Assembly: GCA_016869175.1 (NCBI GenBank)
Contig: VGEV01000017.1
Location: 1 to 39,147 of the forward strand
Direction of reading: 5' to 3'
From: Alphaproteobacteria bacterium
GTDB lineage: Bacteria > Pseudomonadota > Alphaproteobacteria > GCA-2731375
DNA: 39,147 nt
Shown: piece after piece, positions 15,246 through 22,431 of the stretch
Position numbering within the stretch: the first letter of the stretch is position 1
Layout: each line of letters opens with the position of its first letter
Made by a program: the position numbers and the translations under genes
Notes under the pieces: generated by a model
Told to the model about the DNA's origin: nothing
The model's database searches: none
The model's input: the letters and a program-made list of their open reading frames with translations, nothing else

Positions 15246-16921
15246 CCTAATCGAAAGTCGATCCGCGGCACAGGGCGCGGGCGCGTCGGAACGGCGCCGG
15301 GCGCGAGGCCGGTACGGCGATAGAGTGGCAGCCTGTCGCCGGCGGGCTGCATGCGCATGACGGTGTCGCCTCGCCACTCCATGCGATAGTCATCGCCCAG
15401 CACGCGTTCTTGGCTCGTGCGCGTGGCGACGGGGAAGGTCAGCTCAATGGGCTGCCCCGCTGGCAGGCGATCGAATTCGATGAAATGCCTGCTGGGCGCA
15501 AGCCAGGTTAACTCTTGCCCGGCCAGCGTTGCATTCAGCGTTCGGCGATCAACCCAACTTGGTATCCGCACGGCCAGATTGCCCGCCTGCCGCAGCGTCA
15601 CCTGCAATCGGCCTTCGTGCGGCAGCCAGCTTCTGACAACCGCCCGTTCGTCGGCATGGTTCAGCAGCAGGTTGACCTGCACGCGGCCGGGCACGGCGGT
15701 GACCGCGTTGGTCCAGGCGTTGAACAAGCCGCGCACACCTTGCGCGCAGCAGCACATGTAGAGGTCCCAGGAGTGCATGACCTTGGAGACGAGGTCGTTG
15801 GGTTGCGACCAGCCCGCGAAGCCGCCCAGCGCGCGTGCGGCGACATCAACCGTGGTCTGCCATTCATCCGCCGCACGCTCGTCCGCGCAGGCTTCCGCCC
15901 AATCGACCGAAGTGAGTTGGCTTTCCACCACATGGTTGCGCAGGAAGCGCTCGGCATCCTCCCAGCACTCATCGTGGCCCGAGCGTGCCAGCCAAATCGC
16001 GGCTTCCATCATGTCGACGATGGCGCAGGTCTCGGCGCCATGCGCGCGCTCGCGCACCAGCCGTTCGGGGAACCAGCCGAAAGTCGTGCCATAGCTCTTG
16101 GCCCGCTCGAAAACCTGGCGGCCCCAGGCCAGCGCCCGTGCGTCGCCAAACCCGTGGCCATAGCGGATCACGCCCAGCATGGTCAGCGCGCGGCTATGGA
16201 AATGGCCTTCGCGAAACTCCATGCCGGTGGCGAACCCGCCGTCCGGCAGGTAGGCGCTGGAATGATGCATCACGTGGTTGGCGTAAGCCGCCGCCAGCCG
16301 GCCCGCATTCTCGTCGCCCAGCAGTTCGTGAAGTCGGGTCAGGCCGAACAGCAGGCGGCCGTTGGTGTTGGCGGGATCGACGCCGAAACTGAGGATGCCC
16401 CAGTCGCCGCGCGGCCAGCCATCCGGCAGGCGCTCGACGCTCGGGAAGTACCAGAAGCCATCGCGTTTGATCGAAATGTCGACCAGCGCCTTCGTCAGCG
16501 CGCGCGCCTGCGCCGCCGCGCGTTCGGAGCCGCGCGCCAGAATGAGGCTCAGCAGGGCGCTGATGACCGAGCGCTGGTAATGCATGTTGGCGTGCCGGAA
16601 GCTCCACGGATTGTCCGGCGTGTAGTGCAGGCCGTCCGTGCCGAAGCCCGGCCAGAACAACGCTTCCAGCCGTTCCAGCTCGGTCTCGCCGCGACGTTCG
16701 CCGGACAGCGCCTGCGCCAGCAGCAAGGCGTCGATCAGCCGCGCGGTGTGGTCGCTGTAGTCGAACTGCGTGTGCTGCATGCGCGGTGGCGAGCCGGTCA
16801 GGTCGATCAGGCAGTAGGGCAGGTGGTGTTTCGTCGGGTTCAGGCAACGGGTCAGGCAGTTGAGCGCCAGAGCCGCGTGTTCCGGCAGGTAGAGCGTGTC
16901 GGGGAAAGACTCTGTCGGCAT
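15242..16921 (-). CDS. GH127/DUF1680-like protein (alpha/alpha barrel glycosidase-type)
   Basis: The 559-aa protein looks like an all-helical barrel (about residues 50-400) followed by a beta-rich C-terminal part. Two motifs recall the beta-L-arabinofuranosidase family GH127: ETCAIVDMMEAAIWLARSG (ETC at 297-299) and a cysteine cluster MCCCAQGVRGLF (390-392). In characterised GH127 enzymes, cysteines from these regions bind zinc and one acts as nucleophile. A later VRIPSWVDRR fits the sandwich domain. There is no signal peptide, so it would act in the cytoplasm. It lies eight bases after the TauD-type dioxygenase gene, an unusual partner. Family assignment is moderate; a related uncharacterised clade is possible. 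Confidence 0.62.
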   Translation of the reverse strand: MPTESFPDTLYLPEHAALALNCLTRCLNPTKHHLPYCLIDLTGSPPRMQHTQFDYSDHTARLIDALLLAQALSGERRGETELERLEALFWPGFGTDGLHYTPDNPWSFRHANMHYQRSVISALLSLILARGSERAAAQARALTKALVDISIKRDGFWYFPSVERLPDGWPRGDWGILSFGVDPANTNGRLLFGLTRLHELLGDENAGRLAAAYANHVMHHSSAYLPDGGFATGMEFREGHFHSRALTMLGVIRYGHGFGDARALAWGRQVFERAKSYGTTFGWFPERLVRERAHGAETCAIVDMMEAAIWLARSGHDECWEDAERFLRNHVVESQLTSVDWAEACADERAADEWQTTVDVAARALGGFAGWSQPNDLVSKVMHSWDLYMCCCAQGVRGLFNAWTNAVTAVPGRVQVNLLLNHADERAVVRSWLPHEGRLQVTLRQAGNLAVRIPSWVDRRTLNATLAGQELTWLAPSRHFIEFDRLPAGQPIELTFPVATRTSQERVLGDDYRMEWRGDTVMRMQPAGDRLPLYRRTGLAPGAVPTRPRPVPRIDFRLG

Positions 16922-16929
16922 GGCGTCGT

Positions 16930-17814
16930 TCAGGCGGCCAGCACCGGGCCGTCACCGCGCAACGTCGTGCGGTGCATGATGCGCCTGAGGCGAGCGTTGT
17001 CGTAAGGCGTCACCATGTGCATGGTGGCGCGATTGTCCCACATGATCACGTCGTCCTTGGTCCATTTGTGAGGGTAGACGAAGCGGTCCTGAGCGGCGAA
17101 GGCGTTGAGTTCGTCGAGCAGTACCCGGCTCGCTTCCGCCGACAGCCCCTCCACCAGGTCCGTGGAATGCGGGCTCAGGAACAGCGAGGCCCGACCCGTC
17201 ACCGGATGGCGGCGTACCAGCGGATGCCAGACCGGCTTCAGTTCGTCGTACTTGCCGCTGTGCTCCAGCGCCTGGCCGCGGCTCAGCACGGTGTCGTGGC
17301 TGTGCCGCGCGCGGGCCCCGGCGATGCGGCGTTTGGTCGCCTCCGGCAGGGCATCGTAGGCCGCCTGCAGGTTGCAGAACAGTGTCTCGCCGCCCTCGTC
17401 GGTGATCTCGATGCCATGCAGGATAGAGCCGTTGCTCGGCACGTCTCGGAACGAGCTGTCGGAATGCCAGAGCCACGTGATGTTCAGATAGCGCCAGGCC
17501 TCGCCGGATGGCGGCAGGATGCTGCCGGCCTCGTCAACGTTGGCGACCCGGTAGATTTCCGGGTGCCGGCTGGAGCGATGAGCCTTGGAGGGATGGATCT
17601 CCAGTTGGCCGAACTGCCGGGCGAAGGCGACCTGCTGGGCGTCGCTGATCGGCTGGTCGGGAAAGATCAGCAGCAGGTGCTCGCACCAAGCCTGCGCGAT
17701 CGCCGCGCGGTCGGCGGCGCTGAGCGGCCGCCCAAGGTCGATGCCGCGCACTTCGGCGCCGATCGCCTTGTGGCGCCGGAGGATGCGAAGCTCGCTGGGG
17801 CTGGGTCGCGGCAT
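16930..17814 (-). CDS. TauD/TfdA-family Fe(II)/2-oxoglutarate dioxygenase
   Basis: A 294-aa enzyme with the complete facial triad of the family: WHSD gives H117 and D119, and TMHMVTP gives H266, with the 2-oxoglutarate-binding arginine at R282 (MHRTTL). Known members hydroxylate taurine, 2,4-D, sulfate esters or related acids, causing C-S, C-O or similar cleavage. The N-terminus LRRHKAIGAEVRGIDLGRPL is typical. AGGAA precedes the ATG. The gene starts the two-gene unit with the GH127-like protein and is divergent from an MFS transporter that may carry the substrate. The exact substrate is unknown; TfdA-like aryloxy or alkyl acids are as plausible as taurine. Confidence 0.92.
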   Translation of the reverse strand: MPRPSPSELRILRRHKAIGAEVRGIDLGRPLSAADRAAIAQAWCEHLLLIFPDQPISDAQQVAFARQFGQLEIHPSKAHRSSRHPEIYRVANVDEAGSILPPSGEAWRYLNITWLWHSDSSFRDVPSNGSILHGIEITDEGGETLFCNLQAAYDALPEATKRRIAGARARHSHDTVLSRGQALEHSGKYDELKPVWHPLVRRHPVTGRASLFLSPHSTDLVEGLSAEASRVLLDELNAFAAQDRFVYPHKWTKDDVIMWDNRATMHMVTPYDNARLRRIMHRTTLRGDGPVLAA

Positions 17815-17870
17815 GGCGGGGTTCCTGTTGCGCCCGTCGAGTTAGGGCATGCCGCAGCCTTGCGTCAATG

Positions 17871-17890
17871 TGGCAGGGGCGCCCCTGCCA
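17871..17890. promoter_or_regulatory. Perfect 20-bp palindrome between tauD-type and MFS genes
   Basis: The sequence TGGCAGGGGCGCCCCTGCCA is its own reverse complement over all 20 bases. It lies in the 131-base divergent gap, 56 bases before the MFS start and 57 bases after the dioxygenase start. A dimeric regulator site serving both genes is the simplest reading; a hairpin in the MFS leader is the alternative. No regulator gene is adjacent. Confidence 0.55.
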
Positions 17891-17945
17891 TGCGCGCGGT
17901 TTCGCCACTTGCCGTCGGCGACGCGAACGGGCATCGCTGGCGCGC

Positions 17946-19142
17946 ATGAGCGAGCCCGGATTGGAAAGTCCCTATGCGTGGCGGCTTGCCGTCGTCTCCA
18001 TGTTGGCGATCGCGGTCGGCGTGGGCGGCCTGTACTTGCCGGTCGTGGCGATGGCGCCGATGGCGGCCGAGTTCGGCAACCAGCGGCAGATTCCATCACT
18101 CGCCTATACGCTGGCCTATATCGGCACCGGCTTCGGCGGCATCGCCATGGGCTGGCTGGCCGACCGGCTGGGGCCGCGCTGGCCGGTCATGCTGGCCGGC
18201 CTGATGATCGCGCTGGGGTGTGCGCTGGCGAGCCGCTCGGGCGCGCTGGGCCTGCTTGCCAGCTACACCCTGCTGGTCGGCCTGTTGGGCCATTCCGGCA
18301 CCTTTGCGCCGCTCGCCAACAACATCACCGGCTGGTTCGAGCGCCGCCGCGGCACGGCGCTCGCGATCGTCGCGGTCGGCAACGCCCTGGGTGGGTTCGC
18401 CTGGCCGCAGGTCTACCGCTTCCTGCTGCCGGCCTGGGGCTGGCGGCAGACGCTGCTGGCTTATGGCCTGTTCGCCGGCGCCCTGCTGCTGGCGGCCGGC
18501 CTCTATGTGCGGCCGCCGCCGGGCGGGCGGCTCGGCCGGCACGCCCCGCGCGAGGATTTCCACCGCCTGCCCTTCCGCTCGCCGTTCGTCATGGGCCTCT
18601 TGGGCGCGGCCGGGCTCGGCTGCTGCACACCGATGGCGATGCCGCTGGTGCACATGGTGGCGTTCTGCGGCGATCTCGGCCTGCCGGCGGCGCGCGGCAG
18701 CGAGGCGGTGTCGCTCATCCTGCTGGTGGCGGTGGCCAGCGCCTTCCTGGGCGGCCGGGTGATCGACCGCATCGGCCCGCTGCCGACCGTGCTCATCGGC
18801 TCCTCGATCCAGGCCTTCGCGGTGATCGGCTTTATGACCTGGGTCGACGACCTGGCCAGCCTGTGGCTGTTCTCGGCCATCATGGGCGTGCCGTTCATCG
18901 TCACCGTGCAGGGCTATGCCCTCATCCTGCGCGATTTCTATGGCCCGCATCTGGCCGGCTGGCGGCTTGGCTACATCATGCTGTTCACGCTCTGCGGCAT
19001 GGCGCTCGGCAGCTGGCTCGCGGGCGTGATCTTCGATCTCACCTTGCGCTACCAGGGGGCGTTCCTGGCAGGGCTTGCCTTCAACGTCCTCAATCTGGCC
19101 GCCGTCGGCCTGCTCTACTGGCGCTGGCAGCGGGTGAAATGA
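17946..19142 (+). CDS. MFS transporter
   Basis: A 398-aa major facilitator protein with about twelve membrane helices. The loop between helices 2 and 3 reads GWLADRLGPRW, a form of the MFS signature, and the halves are joined by a charged cytoplasmic linker (GRLGRHAPREDFHRL). The general appearance (YTLLVGLLGHSGTFAPLANNITGWFERRRGTALAI) matches monocarboxylate or oxalate/formate-type carriers. The track ORF starts at 17868 within the palindrome; the ATG at 17946 (MSEPGLESPYAWRL) gives a normal short cytoplasmic N-terminus. Divergent to the TauD-type gene, it may import that enzyme's substrate. Confidence 0.9.
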   Translation: MSEPGLESPYAWRLAVVSMLAIAVGVGGLYLPVVAMAPMAAEFGNQRQIPSLAYTLAYIGTGFGGIAMGWLADRLGPRWPVMLAGLMIALGCALASRSGALGLLASYTLLVGLLGHSGTFAPLANNITGWFERRRGTALAIVAVGNALGGFAWPQVYRFLLPAWGWRQTLLAYGLFAGALLLAAGLYVRPPPGGRLGRHAPREDFHRLPFRSPFVMGLLGAAGLGCCTPMAMPLVHMVAFCGDLGLPAARGSEAVSLILLVAVASAFLGGRVIDRIGPLPTVLIGSSIQAFAVIGFMTWVDDLASLWLFSAIMGVPFIVTVQGYALILRDFYGPHLAGWRLGYIMLFTLCGMALGSWLAGVIFDLTLRYQGAFLAGLAFNVLNLAAVGLLYWRWQRVK

Positions 19143-19150
19143 CAAGGCGT

Positions 19151-19168
19151 CGGGCGGTGGTCCGCCCG
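19151..19168. terminator. Hairpin between converging MFS and DUF2852 genes
   Basis: CGGGCGG-TGGT-CCGCCCG forms a perfect seven-pair stem with a four-base loop, nine bases after the MFS stop and 22 bases from the DUF2852 stop. There is no U tract on either strand, so it is a weak intrinsic terminator at best, but position between two gene ends fits a two-way transcript end. Confidence 0.45.
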
Positions 19169-19190
19169 GCGCCCGTCGTTCAAGGCCGCT

Positions 19191-19622
19191 TCAGGCCGCC
19201 GGCTGCGGCTCCGGCGCTTGCGGCGGACCGGCCGGCCGGTGGCGCCGGTCGGCCATGAACTGGTCGAACTCGGCCTTGTCCTTGGCATGGCGCAGCCGCT
19301 CCAGGAAGCCCTGGAATTCCTGCTGCTCCTCCTCCAGCCGCTTCAGCGTCTCATGGCGATACTCGTCGAAGGCGCGATTGCCGCTCGACGCCGGCTCGCG
19401 CTCGCGCCGGTGCCACCAGCGGCCGACCTGCTCGCGCGCCTCCTCCGCGCCCTCGAAAACCCAGCGGCCCGCGCCACGATGCTTCCTGCAACCCATGCGT
19501 CCACTCCAGATGAGAAAGGCGAGAAGGGCCAGGCCCAACGGCCAGAACAAGATGAAACTCAACACCAACAACCCGATCCAGGCCGGCTTGCCGATGTCGT
19601 CCACCTTCGCAACGAGTTCCAC
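19191..19622 (-). CDS. DUF2852-family membrane-anchored protein
   Basis: The 143-aa product matches DUF2852, found mainly in alphaproteobacteria. It has one N-terminal membrane helix (IGLLVLSFILFWPLGLALLAFLIW, about residues 16-39), a basic stretch with two cysteines absent elsewhere, and the conserved cytoplasmic helical part SSGNRAFDEYRHETLKRLEEE followed by LRHAKDKAEFDQFMADRR. Function is unknown in this family. The start is GTG at 19622, supported by GAGGAGGAA closely upstream; the nearby ATG is in another frame. A 29-bp palindrome lies 20 bases upstream, downstream of tetR on the same strand, suggesting control by that regulator. Confidence 0.88.
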   Translation of the reverse strand: MELVAKVDDIGKPAWIGLLVLSFILFWPLGLALLAFLIWSGRMGCRKHRGAGRWVFEGAEEAREQVGRWWHRREREPASSGNRAFDEYRHETLKRLEEEQQEFQGFLERLRHAKDKAEFDQFMADRRHRPAGPPQAPEPQPAA

Positions 19623-19641
19623 GGGCGTTCCTCCTCGTCCC

Positions 19642-19670
19642 CCATGTGAATGTTACTGACATTCACATGG
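19642..19670. promoter_or_regulatory. 29-bp palindrome, likely TetR-type operator
   Basis: Perfect 12-base arms CCATGTGAATGT and ACATTCACATGG flank TACTG. It lies in the 93-base gap between tetR and the DUF2852 gene, directly upstream of the latter. AT content and arm length look like a repressor site rather than a terminator. A related imperfect element covers the tetR start at 20359-20377. Confidence 0.6.
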
Positions 19671-19715
19671 ATGCGCGCGAGCCAGGCCCTTGTCAACCGG
19701 GCAGGCGAAAAAATC

Positions 19716-20360
19716 CTAGCCCTGGGCACCGAAGCCAAGGCCGCGCAGATAGCCCAGCACGGCCGCTTCCAGCAGTTCCTCCGGCGGCATGGGCAGCGCA
19801 CGGCGGGCGCCGTCGCCGCGCCCGAACAACGAGGCGATGCCGTGCGCCAGCGCCCAGACATGCAAGGCCAGCATCAGGGCGGGCGGCCGTTGTGGCCTGG
19901 GCAACAGGCCGCACAGCGTCTCCGCCGCGCCGCGCAGCACCTGGAAGGCGCGTTCGCTTGCCTGGCGCAACTCGCCGTCGAGAACGAGCGGCAGGCCCGA
20001 TTCGAACATCGCCGTATAGTAGGCCGGCTCCTCGCGCGCAAAACGCAAATAGGCCTTGCCCAGGTCCTCGAAGGCCCTGAGCGGTTCCGGCCGGCCCTCG
20101 TTCCAGGCCGCCGCCAAGGCGGCCTCGAAGCGCTGGAAGCCCTGCCGCGCCACATCGGCCATCAGCGCCTCGCGATCGCGGAAATGGCGATAGGGCGCGG
20201 CGGCACTGACCCCGGCGGCCCGCGCCGCCTCGGCGAAGGTGAAGCCGCCCGGACCTTTCTCGACGATCAGGTCCAGCGCGGCGCGGATCAGCGCCTCGCG
20301 CAGGTTGCCGTGATGATAGCCCCGCTCGCCGGGGCCACGACCATGCCGGGACCAGCTCAT
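19716..20360 (-). CDS. TetR/AcrR-family transcriptional regulator
   Basis: A 214-aa regulator with an N-terminal helix-turn-helix (GNLREALIRAALDLIVEKG, then FAEAARAAGVSAAAPYRHF at about 41-59) and a ligand-binding helical C-terminus of the WHG-like type (FEDLGKAYLRFAREEPAYYTAMFES). The track start at 20429 was shortened to the ATG at 20360, giving the typical short basic N-terminus MSWSRHGRGPGERGYHHGNL. It is divergent from the VOC/Ldh genes and upstream of DUF2852. Palindromes with TGTGAA half-sites occur at both its start and the DUF2852 start, suggesting self-control and control of neighbours. The ligand is unknown. Confidence 0.92.
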   Translation of the reverse strand: MSWSRHGRGPGERGYHHGNLREALIRAALDLIVEKGPGGFTFAEAARAAGVSAAAPYRHFRDREALMADVARQGFQRFEAALAAAWNEGRPEPLRAFEDLGKAYLRFAREEPAYYTAMFESGLPLVLDGELRQASERAFQVLRGAAETLCGLLPRPQRPPALMLALHVWALAHGIASLFGRGDGARRALPMPPEELLEAAVLGYLRGLGFGAQG

Positions 20361-20377
20361 GTGAACGGCTTTTACAT
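20359..20377. promoter_or_regulatory. Imperfect palindrome over the tetR start
   Basis: ATGTGAA-CGGCT-TTTACAT is an inverted repeat with one mismatch. It overlaps the tetR start codon and faces the divergent VOC gene. The ATGTGAA arm is also found in the perfect palindrome at 19642-19670, though arm spacing differs (5 versus 11 bases). This fits an autoregulatory TetR site of lower affinity. Confidence 0.4.
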
Positions 20378-20479
20378 CAAGCCGCCGCCCCCGGCCAGTT
20401 CCGCCAGGGTCTCTACAGCGCCCGGGCAAAGGCTTAAGCTCAGGCCGACGAGCCGATCGGCGATCCTTCGGAGGCAGGC

Positions 20480-21358
20480 ATGGACAGGCAATTCGACCGG
20501 GGCGTGGAGGATCTGGGCAATGTCGTGGGGTTGGAGCACGTCAACATCCGTGTGCCCGACCAGCGGCTGGCGACGCTGTTCTATGTGGTCGGGCTGGGCC
20601 TCACGCGCGACCCCTTTCTCATGACCGGCGTCACCAACATGTGGGTCAATGTCGGGCGCAGCCAGTTCCACTTGCCGACCGGCGAACCACAAGTGTTGCG
20701 CGGCGTGACGGGGCTGGTGTTGCCGGACCGGGAGGCCTTGCTGCGGCGGCTGGAACGGGTGCGCGAGGCGTTGGCTGGCACGCGCTTCAGCTATGAGGCC
20801 CGCAACGATTGCGTCGAAACCGTCAGCCCCTGGGGCAACCGCGTGCGCTGCCATGCGCCGCAGGCCCGGTTCGGCCGCATCGTGCTGGGCATGCCGTATG
20901 TCGAATTCGACGTGCCGACCGGCACCGCCGATGGCATCGCCCGCTTCTACCGCGAGATACTGGAGACCAGTTCCGGCGTGAACGCGGAAGATGGCGCCAC
21001 GGTCGCCCGCGCCGTGGTGGGTCAGAACCAGGAACTGGTGTTCCGCGAGACCGACCAGCCGCCGGCGGAATATGACGGCCACCACTTGCAGATCTACATC
21101 ACCAATTTCTCGCGCCCGCACGCGCGGCTGCAGGAGCACGGGCTGGTGAGCGAGGAAAGCGACCAGTACCAGTATCGCTTCAAGGACATCGTCGATCTCA
21201 AGAGCAACCGGCACCTGTTCACCATCGAGCACGAGGTGCGCTCGATGACGCATCCGCTCTATGCCCGACCGTTGGTCAACCGCAATCCGGCGCAAAGCAA
21301 CATGATGTTCGCCGGCGGTTACGAGGAGCAGGCCTACAACATGCCCTACGGCACCTGA
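20480..21358 (+). CDS. VOC-superfamily protein with two glyoxalase-like domains
   Basis: The 292-aa protein has two vicinal-oxygen-chelate modules. The first begins GLEHVNIRVPDQRLATLFY (H20 a likely metal ligand), the second around GMPYVEFDVPTGTADGIARFY. Members include extradiol dioxygenases, glyoxalases and epimerases that use a metal to bind vicinal oxygens. Later text, HHLQIYITNF and a long tail ending FAGGYEEQAYNMPYG, is not typical of catechol dioxygenases, so the reaction is open. GGAGGCAGGC precedes the ATG. It lies 119 bases from divergent tetR and 20 bases before the Ldh-type gene, so the pair is probably TetR-controlled. Confidence 0.82.
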   Translation: MDRQFDRGVEDLGNVVGLEHVNIRVPDQRLATLFYVVGLGLTRDPFLMTGVTNMWVNVGRSQFHLPTGEPQVLRGVTGLVLPDREALLRRLERVREALAGTRFSYEARNDCVETVSPWGNRVRCHAPQARFGRIVLGMPYVEFDVPTGTADGIARFYREILETSSGVNAEDGATVARAVVGQNQELVFRETDQPPAEYDGHHLQIYITNFSRPHARLQEHGLVSEESDQYQYRFKDIVDLKSNRHLFTIEHEVRSMTHPLYARPLVNRNPAQSNMMFAGGYEEQAYNMPYGT

Positions 21359-21378
21359 ACGGGGTCTGGCGGACCGCC

Positions 21379-22431
21379 ATGCCGACCGTCGCCGCCGACC
21401 GCCTGCGCGCCATCGCGCGCGAACTGCTGGTGGCGGCCGGCGCGCCGGTCGAGGAGGCGGCGATCGTCGCCAAGCACTGCGTCGCCGCCAATCTCGCCGG
21501 GCACGACAGCCACGGCGTCATCATGATCCCGACCTATATCGAGCGGGTGGGGGCCGGCCATATCGTGCCGGGCGCGCCCTGGACCATCACGCAAGAATCG
21601 CCCGCGACCACGGTGATCGACGGCCATTGGGGCTTCGGCTACGTGGTGACCGAAAAGGCAATGCGGCTCACCATCGACAAGGCCAGGCACCATAACGTGG
21701 CGGCCGCCACGGTGTTCCGGCAGGGCCATATCGGCCGCCTGGCCAGCTATCCCCTGATGGCGGTCAAGGCCGGCATGATCGGCCTCATCACCGCCGATTC
21801 CGGCCGTTCGCCCAAGGCCGTGGCTCCGTTCGGCGGGCGCGAAGCCCGGCTCGGCACCAACCCGCTCTCGATCGCCGTGCCCTCCGATCTCGACGGTCCG
21901 CTCTATCTCGACATGGCGACTTCGGCGGTGGCCGCCGGCAAGGTGGCGCTGGCGGCGGCGCGCGGCGAAACCGTGCCGGACGGCTGGATCGTTGACGCCG
22001 AAGGCCGCCCCACGACCGATCCGCGCAAGCACCGGCAGGGCGGCGCGCTGCTGCCGCTCGGCGCCAGCGAGGGCTATAAGGGCTATGGCCTGGCGGTGAT
22101 GGTGGAGATCCTGTGCGGCCTCTTGACCGGGCTCGGCTTCGGCGTGGAACCCAGCGGCCGGCACAACGACGGCTGCTTTCTCGCGGTATTCAACGTCGAA
22201 GCCTTTCGCCCGCTGGCGGCGTTCAAGCGCGAGGTGGCGGAGTTCGCGCGCTATCTCAAGGCGACCCCGCCGTCGGACGGCAGCCCGGGCGTGTTCTATC
22301 CAGGTGAACTGGAATACCGCCGCGAGGCTGAGCGCCAGCGCACCGGCATCGCGGTGGAAGAAGCAACCTGGGAGAAGCTGCGCGTGCTGGCCGCCAAGCA
22401 CGGCCTCGCGGCCAGGCTGGAGTTGGACTAG
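21379..22431 (+). CDS. Ldh-family (malate/L-lactate type) NAD(P)-dependent oxidoreductase
   Basis: A 350-aa enzyme of the malate/L-sulfolactate/ureidoglycolate dehydrogenase fold. This family is distinct from classical LDH and oxidises 2-hydroxy acids or reduces imines with NAD(P). The defining GHDSHGV motif with its catalytic histidine is at about residues 41-47, and FGGREARLGTNPLSIAVPS is the usual nucleotide/substrate region, followed by YKGYGLAVMVEILCGLLTG. It resembles the uncharacterised YbiC branch. It is coupled to the VOC gene. Its stop codon interlocks with that of the converging NtaA-type gene, both using the same CTAG. Confidence 0.9.
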   Translation: MPTVAADRLRAIARELLVAAGAPVEEAAIVAKHCVAANLAGHDSHGVIMIPTYIERVGAGHIVPGAPWTITQESPATTVIDGHWGFGYVVTEKAMRLTIDKARHHNVAAATVFRQGHIGRLASYPLMAVKAGMIGLITADSGRSPKAVAPFGGREARLGTNPLSIAVPSDLDGPLYLDMATSAVAAGKVALAAARGETVPDGWIVDAEGRPTTDPRKHRQGGALLPLGASEGYKGYGLAVMVEILCGLLTGLGFGVEPSGRHNDGCFLAVFNVEAFRPLAAFKREVAEFARYLKATPPSDGSPGVFYPGELEYRREAERQRTGIAVEEATWEKLRVLAAKHGLAARLELD

